Positions 42,986 to 54,269 of a stretch of 64,000 bases of DNA are shown here, in pieces. The notes beneath the pieces were generated by a model. The model was not told the DNA's origin, did not search any database, and saw only the letters and a list, made by a program, of their open reading frames with translations. The DNA is taken from assembly GCA_910589415.1 (NCBI GenBank), contig OU342639.1:20964268-21028267 (forward strand). Reading direction: 5' to 3'. Position 1 is the stretch's first letter. The number at the start of each line of letters is the position of its first letter. Position numbers and translations under genes: made by a program. This DNA comes from Malachius bipustulatus (Eukaryota; Arthropoda; Insecta; Coleoptera; Melyridae).

Positions 42986-44428
42986 ATGAAGACCAGGCAG
43001 GGACAGGAGCGGGAGAAGAGAGAGAAGTGTCTCTCGAGAACGGGAAGCTCCCCGTCGACAGCAGGAAAACTAACTTCAGCCAGTGTGAAGGGGCGAATGC
43101 TGGCTGACAACAACAAGGCCCCCAAGATCGTTTCCATCCGAACACTCCAATGCCACATAGACAGCCTAGCCGTTGAAGGGCAGATAAATGGGAAATCTGT
43201 TGCCATGGTACTCGACACCGGATCATCGATCTCATTAGTAAGAAAGGACGTCGTCAGTCCTGCTGTAATTCGTCATCCATCGAGACGGGTCCAGTTGAAG
43301 ACAGCGACAGGTGAAATCGCAGATATCATCGGCGAAGTAGATGGCCGAAACCAGCTTGGAGCCCTGGAACTGCGTCATACGGTTGTGGTAGCCGAGATTG
43401 AAGACGAGTTTATCCTGGGACTAGACATCATTCAACAGCATGGACTGCGGATTGATCCGAAACAAGGTATCCTGAGATTGGGTGAAGAAGACTTGGTACT
43501 GAGCTCTAGAAAATCACAGAAGGTAATGACGAGACTAATTGCGAGTTCAACGACCACCATCCGAGAGTTCAGCGAGCAGATAGTCCCGGCCAGACTGGAA
43601 GCAGATCTTGGAAGCTGCGTTGGGTTAGTCGAGCCATCCCCAGACACTAATAAGAACCTGATAATAGCCAAGACGTTAGTCAACACTAGCCGAGAGATTC
43701 CTGTACGTGTTGCAAATGTGTTTTCTGGCAGCGCTAGGATCAAGGAAGGTGATGTACTTGGAATTTGCGTACCAGTCAAGAAGATCAGCTGTTGCGAGAA
43801 GATAGAGGGCAAGGAGAAGGCAGATACAAGAAAGATGAAGCTTGTCCTACCGGAAGTCGATTTTGAGGAACTGTCAAAAGACGAGACAAGGTTGGCGAAA
43901 GAATTTTTGAAGAGGAACCAAGACGTTTTCGCAACAGGGAAAATGAAGTTAGGCAGGACGGACATTGTGCAACACCGAATAAATACAGGCGACACCCAAC
44001 CAATAAGACAAGCCCCAAGAAGACTGCCGATTGCAAAACAAGAAGAGGTATCAACCATGCTGGACCAGATGCTGAAAGACGGAGTGATTGAGGAATCCAA
44101 CAGCCCGTGGTCATCGCCAGTCGTATTAGTAACCAAGAAGGATGGAACAACGAGGTTTTGCGTCAATTATAGGAAGCTGAACGATGTTACGAAGAAGGAC
44201 AGCTACCCGCTACCAAGAATCGACGACATTTTATGTATCTTGTCTGGCTCAACCTGGTTCTCAACTTTGGACCTGAAGAGTGGTTACTGGCAGGTTGGCA
44301 TGCACCCAAACGACAAAGAGAAAACTGCGTTTTCTACTGGCATGAATCTGTACAATTTCAAGGTTATGCCATTTGGTGTTTGCAACGCGCCAGCCACCTT
44401 TGAAAGACTGATGGAGATGGTACTCTGA
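42986..44428 (+). pseudogene. Gypsy Pol, protease and first part of reverse transcriptase
   Basis: Protease: VLDTGSSISLV near residue 75 (catalytic Asp in DTG) and ILGLDII further on. Reverse transcriptase: SPWSSPVVLVTKKDGTTRFC, VNYRKLNDVT, SYPLPRIDD, STLDLKSGYWQ (first catalytic Asp in TLDL) and MPFGVCNAPATFERLM. TGA at 44426-44428 interrupts the polymerase immediately before the YLDD box, which continues in the same frame. The frame is open for some distance at its 5' end, so the natural translation start is not evident; pol is probably expressed by frameshifting from gag in the intact family. Confidence 0.9.
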
Positions 44429-44725
44429 GGGCTGACCTGGAAAACATGCCTAGTATACCTGGACGATGTCATGGTTATGGGTTCCACTTTCCAAAATCAC
44501 ATCGACAACCTTCAGGAAATTTTCGATCGATTCAGAACTGCCAACCTGAAGCTGAATCCAGAAAAATGTTCGCTATTTAAGAAGAAGGTTGAGTTTTTGG
44601 GACATACCGTAACTTCTGAAGGAATCCAGACCAGCGACAGCAAAGTAGCATCGATTCGTGATTGGCCGACTCCTAAGGTCAAGAGAAGACGCTTTCCGAA
44701 GACTGAAAAAGGCTTTGATTTCTAG
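44429..44725 (+). pseudogene. Gypsy Pol, YLDD box and connection fragment
   Basis: It is in the same frame as the upstream piece and carries CLVYLDDVMVMG (second catalytic pair), LNPEKCSLFKKKVEFLGHTV and DWPTPK. The conserved segment that normally follows, linking to RNase H, is missing: an internal deletion joins it out of frame to the RNase H fragment near 44685. Confidence 0.85.
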
Positions 44726-45119
44726 TCCGATCCTATCATATCCTCAAAGAGAAGGAAAGTACGTACTTGATACTGACGCAAGTAATATCGGGATAGGTGC
44801 TGTTCTATCGCAAGTCCAAGATGGAGAAGAGCGAGTCATCGAGTACTACAGCAAGACCTTGACAAAGCCTGAGAGGAACTACTGTACCACCAGGAAAGAA
44901 TTACTGGCGATCATAAAATCGGTGGAGCATTTTACCTGCATGGGAATGAATTCCTGATCAGAACAGATCACGGCGCGCTCACCTGGCTGATGAAGATGAA
45001 GAACGTGGAGGGTCGCTAGGTGGATAGAACGATTACAGCAGTTCAACTTCAAAATAAAACATCGTGCAGGCAGATTACACAGAACGCTGATGCACTATCA
45101 AGGAGGCCATGCGTGAAAT
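44686..45119 (+). pseudogene. Gypsy Pol, RNase H fragment
   Basis: LKKALISSPILSYP, then YVLDTDASNIGIGAVLSQ (RNase H Asp), IEYYSKTLTKPERNYCTTRK and ELLAIIKSVEHF. A further frameshift near 44935 precedes LIRTDHGALTWLMK and ADALSRRPC in another frame. Inactive. Confidence 0.85.
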
Positions 45120-45182
45120 GCTCACATTGTGAGCGGATTGAGGATAGCCAGAAGGAAGAGTGCGTTCGAAGGATCGTGATCA

Positions 45183-46508
45183 ATGCAGATACATCAATGG
45201 ACGATAGAAGCATGCAGGAAAGAGCAAGAAAAAGACGAAGACATCGGAGACATTTTAAAACGTAAAGAAGAGAATGGACCGAGACCAACGTGGGCAGAGG
45301 TTTCTCCACGTAGCCCAGAATATAAAGCTCTATGGTCACAATGGGAGTCGCTGCAAATCGAAAATGGTCTGCTGAAAAGAGCCTGGGAGAGTGCCGACGG
45401 AAAGAAGATCGTCATGCAGTTGGTGGTTCCAAGGAGTAAAGTTCCGAAGATTCTCGAAGTAATCCATGAAGGTACATCAGGAGCTCACTTCGGAGTGAAC
45501 AAAACACTAGCGAAAGTTCGAGAGAGGTTCTACTGGGTGAACTGCAAGGACGATGTCGCAGCCTGGTGCCGTAAGTGCGAGAAATGTGCTGCAAGCAAGG
45601 GCCCAAGCAGAAAACTGACAGGCGCTATGAAGCAGTACAGCGTCGGAGCCCCATTCGAGAGGATAGCCATAGACGTAGCAGGTCCTTTTCCAATTAGCGA
45701 CAGCGGCAATCGCTTTATCCTGGTTGCCATGGATTATTTCAGCAAGTGGCCTGAAGCATACGCCATACCGAACCAAGAAGCTGCTACAGTTGCGAGAGTC
45801 TTGGTGGATAATTTAATTAGCACATTTGGCGTACCTTTAGAGTTGCATTCCGATCAAGGACGAAACTTTGAATCCCAAGTTTTCGCAGAAATGTGTAAAC
45901 TGCTCGGGATAAACAAGACAAGGACTACACCTCTCCATCCACAATCTGACGGTATGGTAGAACGGTTTAATCGAACAATGGAGGAACATCTGTCGAAGGT
46001 GGTGAGCAACAATCAGAGAGACTGGGACCAGTACCTGCCTTTGTTGCTGATGTTGTACAGGGCAGCCATCCATGAGACTACAGGGCAGGCACCGGCCAAG
46101 GTTGTATTCGGCAAAGAGGTTCGGCTACCCTGTGATTTGGTGTACGGTTCACCAAGCAGTCCACCATCGGAGATCAGAAACTATGTCGACGCATTAAGAA
46201 ACTCCATGGCAGAAGTGCATTCCCTTGTCAGGAGGAAGATCAAGTTGGCCAGCGACCGAATGAAGGCGAGGTACGACTTGAAGGCAAACTCCGGTGGCTT
46301 CACAGAAAGAGACAAAGTGTGGTTTTATAATCCAACTAGGAAGAAGGGTCTGTCGCCCAAGTTTATGCCATCCTGGGAAGGGCCTTACACAACTATTAAA
46401 AGGATAAACGACGTGGTGTATAGGATACAGCGGAGCGGAGCCCCCAAGTGCAAGATGAAGGTAGTCCACCTGAATCGTCTGGCACCCTACTGTGGAGACA
46501 GCGAATAA
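45183..46508 (+). pseudogene. Gypsy integrase, largely intact frame
   Basis: The frame of 441 codons includes an HHCC zinc-binding region (H...H near EVIHEGTSGAHFGVNK, then CRKCEKCAASKG), the DDE core (DVAGPFPISDSGNRFILVAM with its Asp, ELHSDQGRNFESQVF with the second Asp, LHPQSDGMVERFNRTMEEHL with the Glu) and a C-terminal region with VWFYNPTRKKGLSPKF and GPYTTIKRINDVVYRI. The domain itself lacks obvious breaks, but it depends on the upstream pol reading frame, which is broken, so I label it with the element's remains. Confidence 0.9.
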
Positions 46509-46530
46509 GTCCGTTCGAGCGGGACGCTCG

Positions 46531-46551
46531 AAAAATAAAAAGGGGGCAGTA
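46531..46551 (+). promoter_or_regulatory. Polypurine tract
   Basis: AAAAATAAAAAGGGGGCAGTA sits immediately before the 3' LTR, the normal primer site for plus-strand synthesis. Confidence 0.8.
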
Positions 46552-47160
46552 TAATGAGACCGCTCTGGAAAAATTCTGGTAATTTCTTCTTTAACCTTTA
46601 ACATTCTAGTCCACGATTTGCTTGTTTGTTTACATTCCTTTTTTTATACTGAGTTAGTCAATGACATGTTCGCGACAGTTCCAGTCACATGACACATTGA
46701 CAGACAGACGTTAGTTCTATGGATTTCTGGAGTGGGCTCGCCGAACAATCCGACATTTCCAGAATCCACGAATCGACGGCCGGTGCGCCGGTGCCACCTA
46801 CTAGAATGTACCTACTAGAACGGAGTAGAACGTGACTACTGATGCGTCGGGGGACTATGTAAGGACCGTCTACGGCTGCGTGAAGCAGTTTTAGTTTGGA
46901 CGTGGAGTGAATAAGCTGAAGACAGAGCAGTAGTAACTAGTGGAAGCTGAACAGAGCAGTAGTGAAGTGAAGTGTGAAGTAAGGAAGCCAGTAGTGACAG
47001 GATAGTGAATTATAAAGAATAGACAAGTTGGTGTTGATGTAGTACAAGTAGTAGTCAGCTGTGTGTGTTTATTAGAATTAGAGGTTATAATTTGGATTAG
47101 TCAATAAAGTAATTTGCAAGACTTTTAAGTGGTGGATTTATTATTGTGAGACCCGTAACA
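46552..47160 (+). repeat. 3' LTR, uninterrupted
   Basis: It runs TAATGAGACCGCTCTGG to GAGACCCGTAACA and provides the reference that shows where the LINE entered the 5' LTR (between GTGAATTAT and AAAGAATAGAC). Confidence 0.92.
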
Positions 47161-47166
47161 ATATTA

Positions 47167-48177
47167 ATAAAACAAACTTAAAAAGGTCAATTGGATGAAA
47201 AATTCATTAGGTTGATATTGAATTTTCCTTGGAAAAACTATTGGAAACCACGCTTGAATTGATTATTCATATTTTACTTGAGTACCTGTTCTTATAGTGC
47301 TAGTGATTCATGATTCATACCTGTTCAAAGTAATAATAATAAATATAGGAATAATAAAAAAAATAGGATCCCTTGTTATTTGTTTTTTAATACAGGGTAG
47401 GGTGTCAAAAAAGGAAATTTTTTCAGTTTTTTGGTGATATCTCAGAACCCTTTGAGGTACAGAGCTCAACTTTTGTACACATCTTACACCATTGATATTA
47501 ACCACTTTTTTAATGCTACCTAAATTTGATTATACGCCAGTGGTGGAGATTTTAAGGTTGCACGAGGTGCTTTTGCCTCGCGCCAGTAATCAATAAGTGG
47601 CATTTGATATGGAAAATATACAACATTGGCAGGTTTCGGTTTGGACTGGGATTTACGCAAATGGCTATGATCTGACAATGTGAATCCACTTTGTTTAGTA
47701 CTTTAAAAATTTAACTACCGTTTACCCATGTCGTCAGATGATTAGTAGTTTATACTACTATCAACAACTGTTACATTCTCTCGGTTAAAAATTAAATTTG
47801 TTTTCATAATTTAATTTATGACAGTAAAGTTGTCAAATGTTCGAATCTGATACTCAAGCTGGGGTTACTGGAAAACATTGAGATAAAAAATGAACATTTT
47901 TGAATGCCATGAACCGGTTTTAAGCAAAAATCTAACTTCAAGATCAAAATGCCACTCGAATGAGAATCGGATGCGGAACTACAAAAAGTACATTGTTTAA
48001 TTCAAAATTTTTTGCTCGTTTAAAATACCAAAACGAATTTTTAAAACTCTGATGTGCTGTTTTACGAACACAAACATTTATTAATTTTTTGAAAGTTCGG
48101 ACCTGGATATTTCTTCCGTAATTATGTCAAACATTTGTGCAGTGAAATAAATACTTTTTAACCAAATTTAAAAAATA
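47167..48177. other. Intergenic DNA with element scraps
   Basis: No gene seen. A lone TACAGGGTAGGGTGTC end at 47391 and an ACGCCAGTGG end at 47533 are probably element remnants. Confidence 0.4.
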
Positions 48178-48434
48178 TACAGGGTGGTTCGTTAGTTATG
48201 GCTCAAAAATGGTTTATAATTTCAAGTAAGCTATTTTCTTTTCCAAACTGGAGAACCAAGTGCTTCCAAATAAATCAACAACAATTAAATAATACTTAAA
48301 AATTAAAATTATTTTCCAAAATAACTTTACAAGGAAGCTAACCAAATAAAAAAAAATATATAAGAGTTTTTTGTTTCAAATGTCTTACTGAATACTTGTG
48401 TAATTTTTTTACCTTGCTTATAAATCACCCTGTA
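48178..48434. mobile_element. Short element with TACAGGGTG ... CACCCTGTA ends
   Basis: TACAGGGTGGTTCGTTAGTT at the left and ATAAATCACCCTGTA at the right, about 257 bp. The interior is not clearly palindromic. Confidence 0.45.
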
Positions 48435-48940
48435 TAGTACTTACACCTTTTTGATTGAAATCAAAATTCGTTGGAAAAAAAACAACATTTTTTTACAAAA
48501 AAGCAATGAAAATTGTAAGATGAAAAAATTGGCTTTCTAATGATGTCATAGCCAACTATGACTTCCATAAAAAAAAACACAATTGTATGTCATAACTCGA
48601 ATATTAAAAAAAATTGAAAAAATTGCTACGCCAGTACACCACTGCATTCCTTTAAAAAAAGTGTCTGAGTCTGAAGAATGTGTAAATTATTTCATTCTAA
48701 TATGTAATTCTATCAGCAAATGAGAGAGAATGGAAAAATCGAAAAACAGAAAAATCGAGCTTTCGCAAATAACACGAAAACAAAAGACGTTAGCCAATTT
48801 TCAATCATGGACGTGTTCTCAAAAAAAAAATAGATTGAGGATGTGCGGTCTATTTTCCTGCATCCTCATATAGTTATGGAGATTCACTAATAAAACATTG
48901 AAATCAAGCCACCCTGTACATTACTTGTATTTCAGTTTAA

Positions 48941-49366
48941 CACATTAACGGCCATGAGGATTTTGGTATAGTTGTCCAATGGGCAAAAAAAAACTTTATT
49001 TTTTATTATAATATCCTTTATATTAAATAATTTTGACAAGTTTTTGTACCCATGTTTCGAAAATTTTTAAAGCGTCATTTTGAAAAGTCATAATATGGTA
49101 GTTCTGCAATGTAACTAAACTAAAACTCGAATGATTCTAAAAAAAATTACAAAATATTTAAATAAAACTTGAACTAAGAAATTGCAAAATTGCATTGTTG
49201 CTTCTCTACTGGGGCGAGTGGTCCGTTCCAACATACAACATATAAGCGGTTCCTTCGCCCAGAGACAATAAATACGAAATTCACTACAAACAGTTCCTAG
49301 GGACCACCGCGGCCCAGCAAACAAGTACTCGGGCAGGCCCTAGGGATTGCTCTGGTCGTTAACGTG
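48941..49366. mobile_element. piggyBac-like MITE
   Basis: CACATTAACGGCC at the left is mirrored by GGTCGTTAACGTG at the right. TTAA precedes the left end (48937-48940) while TTAT follows the right end, so a TTAA target duplication is plausible but one side has mutated. No coding sequence. Confidence 0.45.
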
Positions 49367-51002
49367 TTATTTAAGTTTAACAAAGTGTTACTTAAGGTGT
49401 TTAATTCTAGTACAGTATTTACAGTGAGAACAAGAATGATGAAATTCATTGTATTATAATATAACTAACAAGAAAGACCGCCCTAAACCATGAGGTACTC
49501 CTTTGATGAAATGGCAACGTATTGTTGACTTTCAACAGGATTTTTTGTTACATTTTTAGGAACTCAAATTATACTTAACTAAAATTATAGTTATTGGACT
49601 ATTAAGATAAAATTAATACAATAATTAATTAATTATTGTAAGGTATTGGCCTGGATTTATTGTAAGTACATGACAATAGTAGATACAAAAATTATTTTCA
49701 CTGTTTTCATCTCTCGGAAATTTCATCAACAATGTGAAAGTTTGAAAAACAAATAATTTATGGATTCAAAGTCGATTTGAACATAAACGATTTGAGATAG
49801 GATGTGAGCAAAAGACACTTACCTACTATACACATTTTCCATATATTTTAACACCATTTTGTCAAGCGACACTTCAACCGAGAGAGGTTGAATGTGAAAG
49901 GATCGAGATATTTTATTTTCACTATTATATAGTTTTTGATAACATATTGTTGACAAATATATTAAATGATAATATTTTGGTTTTAGAAACCACCAAAACA
50001 GATTACCCATGCCTACTCGAATACCTATTTATCATTCATTTTTAAGTAAACAGGATAGATAATATGTATTTGACCTCGAGGTTCTAAAAATATAGTTATT
50101 TTTAATGATTTTTATAAGAATGCTTTGAGGAATGAAACCTTGCTATCTTCCCAAAGAGAAAGCTGTTTGTTATTAATTAAAATATAAAATTAATGAAAGG
50201 TCCACCAGGAAATTAAGAGATAAATTTATACATGAAACACAAAAGGAACTTTGTTTGTATGGTCTATAAATAAAAAATCAACTTGAACTTTATTTAAATA
50301 GACACACACTGAGTAACGAATACAAAAGACTATCACTACTTATATTATCTTCGCATGTGCCTCACTAGTCACTAAGCACTGAAATATTTACTTAATAGTA
50401 ATATTTTTATCCTTTAATAAATAAATGATCCATCTGGGTGGAATTATTAAAATTTCAAATAGGTACCTTATTGTTTCAGTGATTATCGGTAGATAGATAG
50501 ATCTACAATAATTCAAATTTAAACAGACAAGTATTACAACTTACCTACTCAATATTCGCTCAATTTTTTTTCAATCATAAAATATGTTACCACTTTTTTT
50601 CTGAAAATGCTATTACCTACCTACCCATATGTCTCACGTGGTTATCAAAACAAATAATCAATTCAAGGCAAAATCACAAAATCAATTACTTAGCAAATAA
50701 GACATAGGTACGCACCTTTCAGTTTAAGAAACCATATAGCTACACAACATGTTCATGTTACTACGACGGATTTTAAGTATTTTTTAATTAAATGTAGGTA
50801 TCACCTATTGTTTAAATGAAAATTGCAAGTTAGCCTAATTAAAAATAAAAATTCCGTCAAAACAAACCTTTGTTATTGTGTATTTATATTTATGTCACGT
50901 CACGTCACGTCAGTTTTGCCAATTATTGACATATTAGTTGATTAGTTGTCAAATAAGTCATTATACAATCATATGCATAATGCGAGCCTATAATCTAAAC
51001 AG
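49367..51002. other. Intergenic DNA without recognised gene
   Basis: AT-rich. A CACGTCACGTCACGTCA run at 50896-50912 is a short tandem repeat containing E-box-like CACGTC words. Confidence 0.4.
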
Positions 51003-51437
51003 AAGGTATGTCAGCATGAGATTGAAAACTCGTCCGCGCTGCGCATGACGTCACTATGGTGATTGTAATCCAAGCGCAAACGGTAGCATTGAAAATATTT
51101 GAAGGTGAAAGTCAACATTTGTGGGGTGTAATGAAAAGTGCTGGTGCTTACTATGATACGATACAAATCATTTATACATAATTGCCTTTGCCTATGCTAG
51201 CAAACTATAAAAGCTATCTGCTATCTGCCTTTCGTTTTTCTTGCGTGATTCTCACATCCGCACTTACCGCACAGTAAACTTTTTTTGCTATCACACAGTC
51301 AGGTACTGAAGTCAAACTTATTAAACTTACTGGAACATCTTCAAACGTCGAAATAAGCTATTAAATCGCGACTTTACGTCATTATTACTACTACCGAGTC
51401 ACACACTGACGTCACAGGCTGCGCGCTGACATACCTT
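51003..51437. mobile_element. MITE with AAGGTATGTCAGC ends and TGACGTCA near both termini
   Basis: AAGGTATGTCAGC at 51003 is exactly complemented at 51425-51437. Further in, CGCTGCGCATGACGTCAC is mirrored by TGACGTCACAGGCTGCGCG. No coding sequence. Confidence 0.65.
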
Positions 51438-51694
51438 GTTTATTTGTATCATGAGCGAGAGAGGTAGTACGTGTTTATCGTGAACAAACTCTAAAAGGTA
51501 TGATATTGCGTAGATTCGACGTCATCAGGGTCTCTAACTGTCACTTTCCCATTCGATCTGTCAGAATAGCATTGAATTTAGGACATGTCAAATACCTATA
51601 GTTTAAGGTGTATTTGGATATGTGGTGTTTTAATAATTATTATTTTATTTGGCGTTATAAATTCGATATAGGTACCTACAAGAACTGTTGAACA

Positions 51695-52012
51695 ATGCGG
51701 TGTGGTATGTACAATTGCAATAGCGATAACAGAGAGAAATATGAAACCGATAATGTGATAAATGTGATGTTTTTTCGTTTTCCAAGTGATCCAGTGTTAT
51801 CAAAGGCATGGCAGAATGCGTTTTTTTTTCTTTATTGAAAAGGCATATGCACTGTGGAGAAATCCCTATGGCGCTCTGGAAGCGGTGCATGAGCGGAGAT
51901 ATCGATTCACGTTCACTTTGTACCAACCACGTTGCAGGTTGTATTCTTCAGGAAACACTTCGCTTGGAATGCTATTCCAAAGGGATGTGGTACTGTACAT
52001 GAAAGAAGTCTA
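51695..52012 (+). pseudogene. THAP-domain-like remnant
   Basis: ATG at 51695 begins MRCGMYNCNS, a C-x4-C pair, then FFRFPSDPVLSKAWQNA, matching the THAP pattern of FP.dp.l...W. A T9 run near 51822 shifts the frame; a later frame has LCTNHVAGCI with the C-x2-H pair. The C2CH ligands are thus all recognisable but split between frames. THAP domains occur in P-element-type transposases and in host proteins; which of these it came from is open. Confidence 0.5.
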
Positions 52013-53635
52013 AAATAAGGTGGTACAATGTATAACGAGCTGAGCCTGATAGGGATGAGCTATTGCGGCTCGGCGTGTCTTGTGAACACTTTCCATAAAA
52101 ATATCTGAAAAAACAGGATCCAAATGTTTTGTCAAATTTGGGTCCCCGATCAAATGGATGGCCCTTTTCTGAATGGAGACAAGTAATCTCAGGGTATGTT
52201 TAGGATCTCAGATCCAAACATGTGAGCAGTACCTACTCTGTGGTGCAAGTTCACAGTGTAGTTTTCATTCCTCGAACACATTATTCCAAGTAAATAACAG
52301 AAAAAAATCCATAGATGTCAAATATTTAAATTTTCTATTAATGATTTCTGGTGCTTCGGCTAGGCACCAGATTAAGCTCTCGCTAGGCTCGCGTATGTAC
52401 ACGCACCTTTAGACTTATTAGTGCATCAGTTTAGCGCCGTAGAATATGATTTCACCAGCGCTGTTGCCAAAGTGAACATTATCTCATTGGATTTAGAACA
52501 GTTTAGTTAACATTATTTTACAAATAACAAATAATGAAAAATTCTTTACACAATATAAGTCAACTATTATTTTAATTTAATAAAATAACACACCCCTAGC
52601 AAAAGATTAACTGAACCCAATCAACGATTAACAAATATGAGGTAGGGACAACAACTATAAAAATTCCCTAAAGATTTAATCCAATTCCAAGTTGTAAAAA
52701 TATTTATAATATGGGGAATTCCTGGACAGTCTACCATTATTTGAAATAAATTATCGTGTGGTTGGTGTGGTTATAGGATTGAGCGTGGCAACCTTGCAGA
52801 CAATAGCGCAAAATTTCGACCGCAGCGATGTAGCGGCATGCACCTGCGTAAACGGTACCTACAGATCAAACCTTAGACAAGGAAAGAAACCTTTTCCAGT
52901 ATTCCAAGTCAATGTTAGTTTAATTACATTTTGCCCCAGAGATGGCGACAGTGTTGGTAAAATTTATTTTACCAAACCTGATTATATTTTGGGGTAACTC
53001 TATCTTTGATTTGAATATTTTCATACAACATTTTTGTAAATTAAAAAATATAATCTACTACATAATGATTATTGGTCCTTTAATTTATACTAAACTAAAA
53101 ATAAAAGATCTAGTTACTTTAGGGCTCTATATGTGGCAGTGTGAAATATAGGTAGATATAGGTACCGGGTGAGTTAGGTTTTTGTAGTGAAGCAGATACC
53201 TGAATTTCTAAAACATCTGATTTAAGCATTTATTTTTATTGTTATATAAATAATATTTTGGCACGCCACTGGATAAAAAATAATTTCTGTCAAGAATTCA
53301 ATAGACATTACATAAATGTCCAACAAACTGCAAAAAAAATACACCAGTAACTAAACTAAAACTAAATAGTAAATACCACCGCGATTTTGTTTCAGCCACT
53401 ATATTACAGAGGTCCCGAATTACTTGATTACTTTTAAATCTGCTTGAAAAGCAAATTTTTGTTTTCCGCAATCATAATAGTTAAAGAATAATTAAGTATT
53501 ATTAAATGTAGAACAATAATGTTTACAAGTATACCTATCCTTCAAAATTACGTAAATAAAGCAATTTTATGTCATTTGTGACAAACTGTCACTAATTTAA
53601 GTTTTTTACCAGTTTGCCCTGCAAAATATCGAGTA
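52013..53635. other. Intergenic DNA without recognised gene
   Basis: Short frames only. A segment at 52350-52410 (GGCTAGGCACCAGATTAAGC, GGCTCGCGTATGTACACGC) resembles a degraded element end. ACGCCACTGG at 53257 is another element-end word. Confidence 0.35.
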
Positions 53636-53639
53636 CACG

Positions 53640-53755
53640 TAGCAGGTAACTGTCAATTAATTCAATCGACGCCACTCCCCCGCTCTGTCCAGTTTGCAAA
53701 AGTGTAGTCCCGCCGTTCGTCAACTAATAGTGTTTTTTTGAGTGTTTTTTGATGT
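53640..53755 (+). other. Candidate non-coding first exon of the H3-like gene
   Basis: A locally CpG-richer stretch (CGACGCCACTCCCCCGCTCT) ends at a consensus donor GTAAGTATT (53756). The coding exon at 57944 starts right after an acceptor (TTTCATTTACTAG). Joining them would make a 4.2-kb intron containing the satellite array. This is inference from splice signals only. Confidence 0.35.
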
Positions 53756-54269
53756 AAGTATTGATTATTATTGATTGTGACGTGTAGATTAATATATTTA
53801 TATTATTTAGAAAGGCAATGTAGAAAGTTATAATGCCCCAGACCTAGGAGTATAAAGGTTTTTCCGTCAACTGCTTGACAATAATGATTTTCGTTTGATG
53901 TATACGTACCTATGTAGTCGAACAATTAAAAGTTGTGTAGGTAATTAACGTTATATTTAAGGAACGTAATCTTGTGTTTATTATTTTACTGGAACGGCAC
54001 TGCTCAAATTACAAAACTATAATAATCTGATAAATCTCAGCTTATATAATAAATCGTGTAATTTATTTAACTACTTGCACTTTCCATTGCAGCTACGCAT
54101 GCGCAATAGTATTAAGTTTCATCAATGATATGGATTATAATATTTGGATTTGGGATGGTTTTACAGGAGGTCACCAAAAACTGACCAGAACCTGATAATC
54201 CTTGGAGTGTTTTATCCACATCAGTCCAGCCACACGACATAATTATGCCCTCCGCACAGCGGTCGACGT

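Larger units (their letters stand above)
37648..47160 (+). mobile_element. Gypsy (Ty3-class) LTR retrotransposon, inactive, with nested insertions
   Basis: Order: 5' LTR (split), primer-binding site, gag, protease-reverse transcriptase-RNase H (broken), integrase, polypurine tract, 3' LTR. Pol order with integrase after RNase H marks the Gypsy/Ty3 class. No envelope frame is present. The two LTRs (about 609-612 bp once the insertion is excluded) differ by roughly a dozen substitutions and one 3-bp indel by eye, near 2%, so the insertion is fairly young. ATATTA duplications flank it. It lies 155 bp upstream of the CCPG1-like start codon, on the opposite strand. Confidence 0.93.

Noticed and set aside
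43432..44166. Long antisense frames over the Gypsy pol and integrase regions
   Set aside because: They are shadows of the retrotransposon coding strand and have no domain of their own.
52758..52997. 79-residue plus-strand frame as a gene
   Set aside because: No domain, and no splice or codon support. The Cys/Asp pattern is not recognisable.
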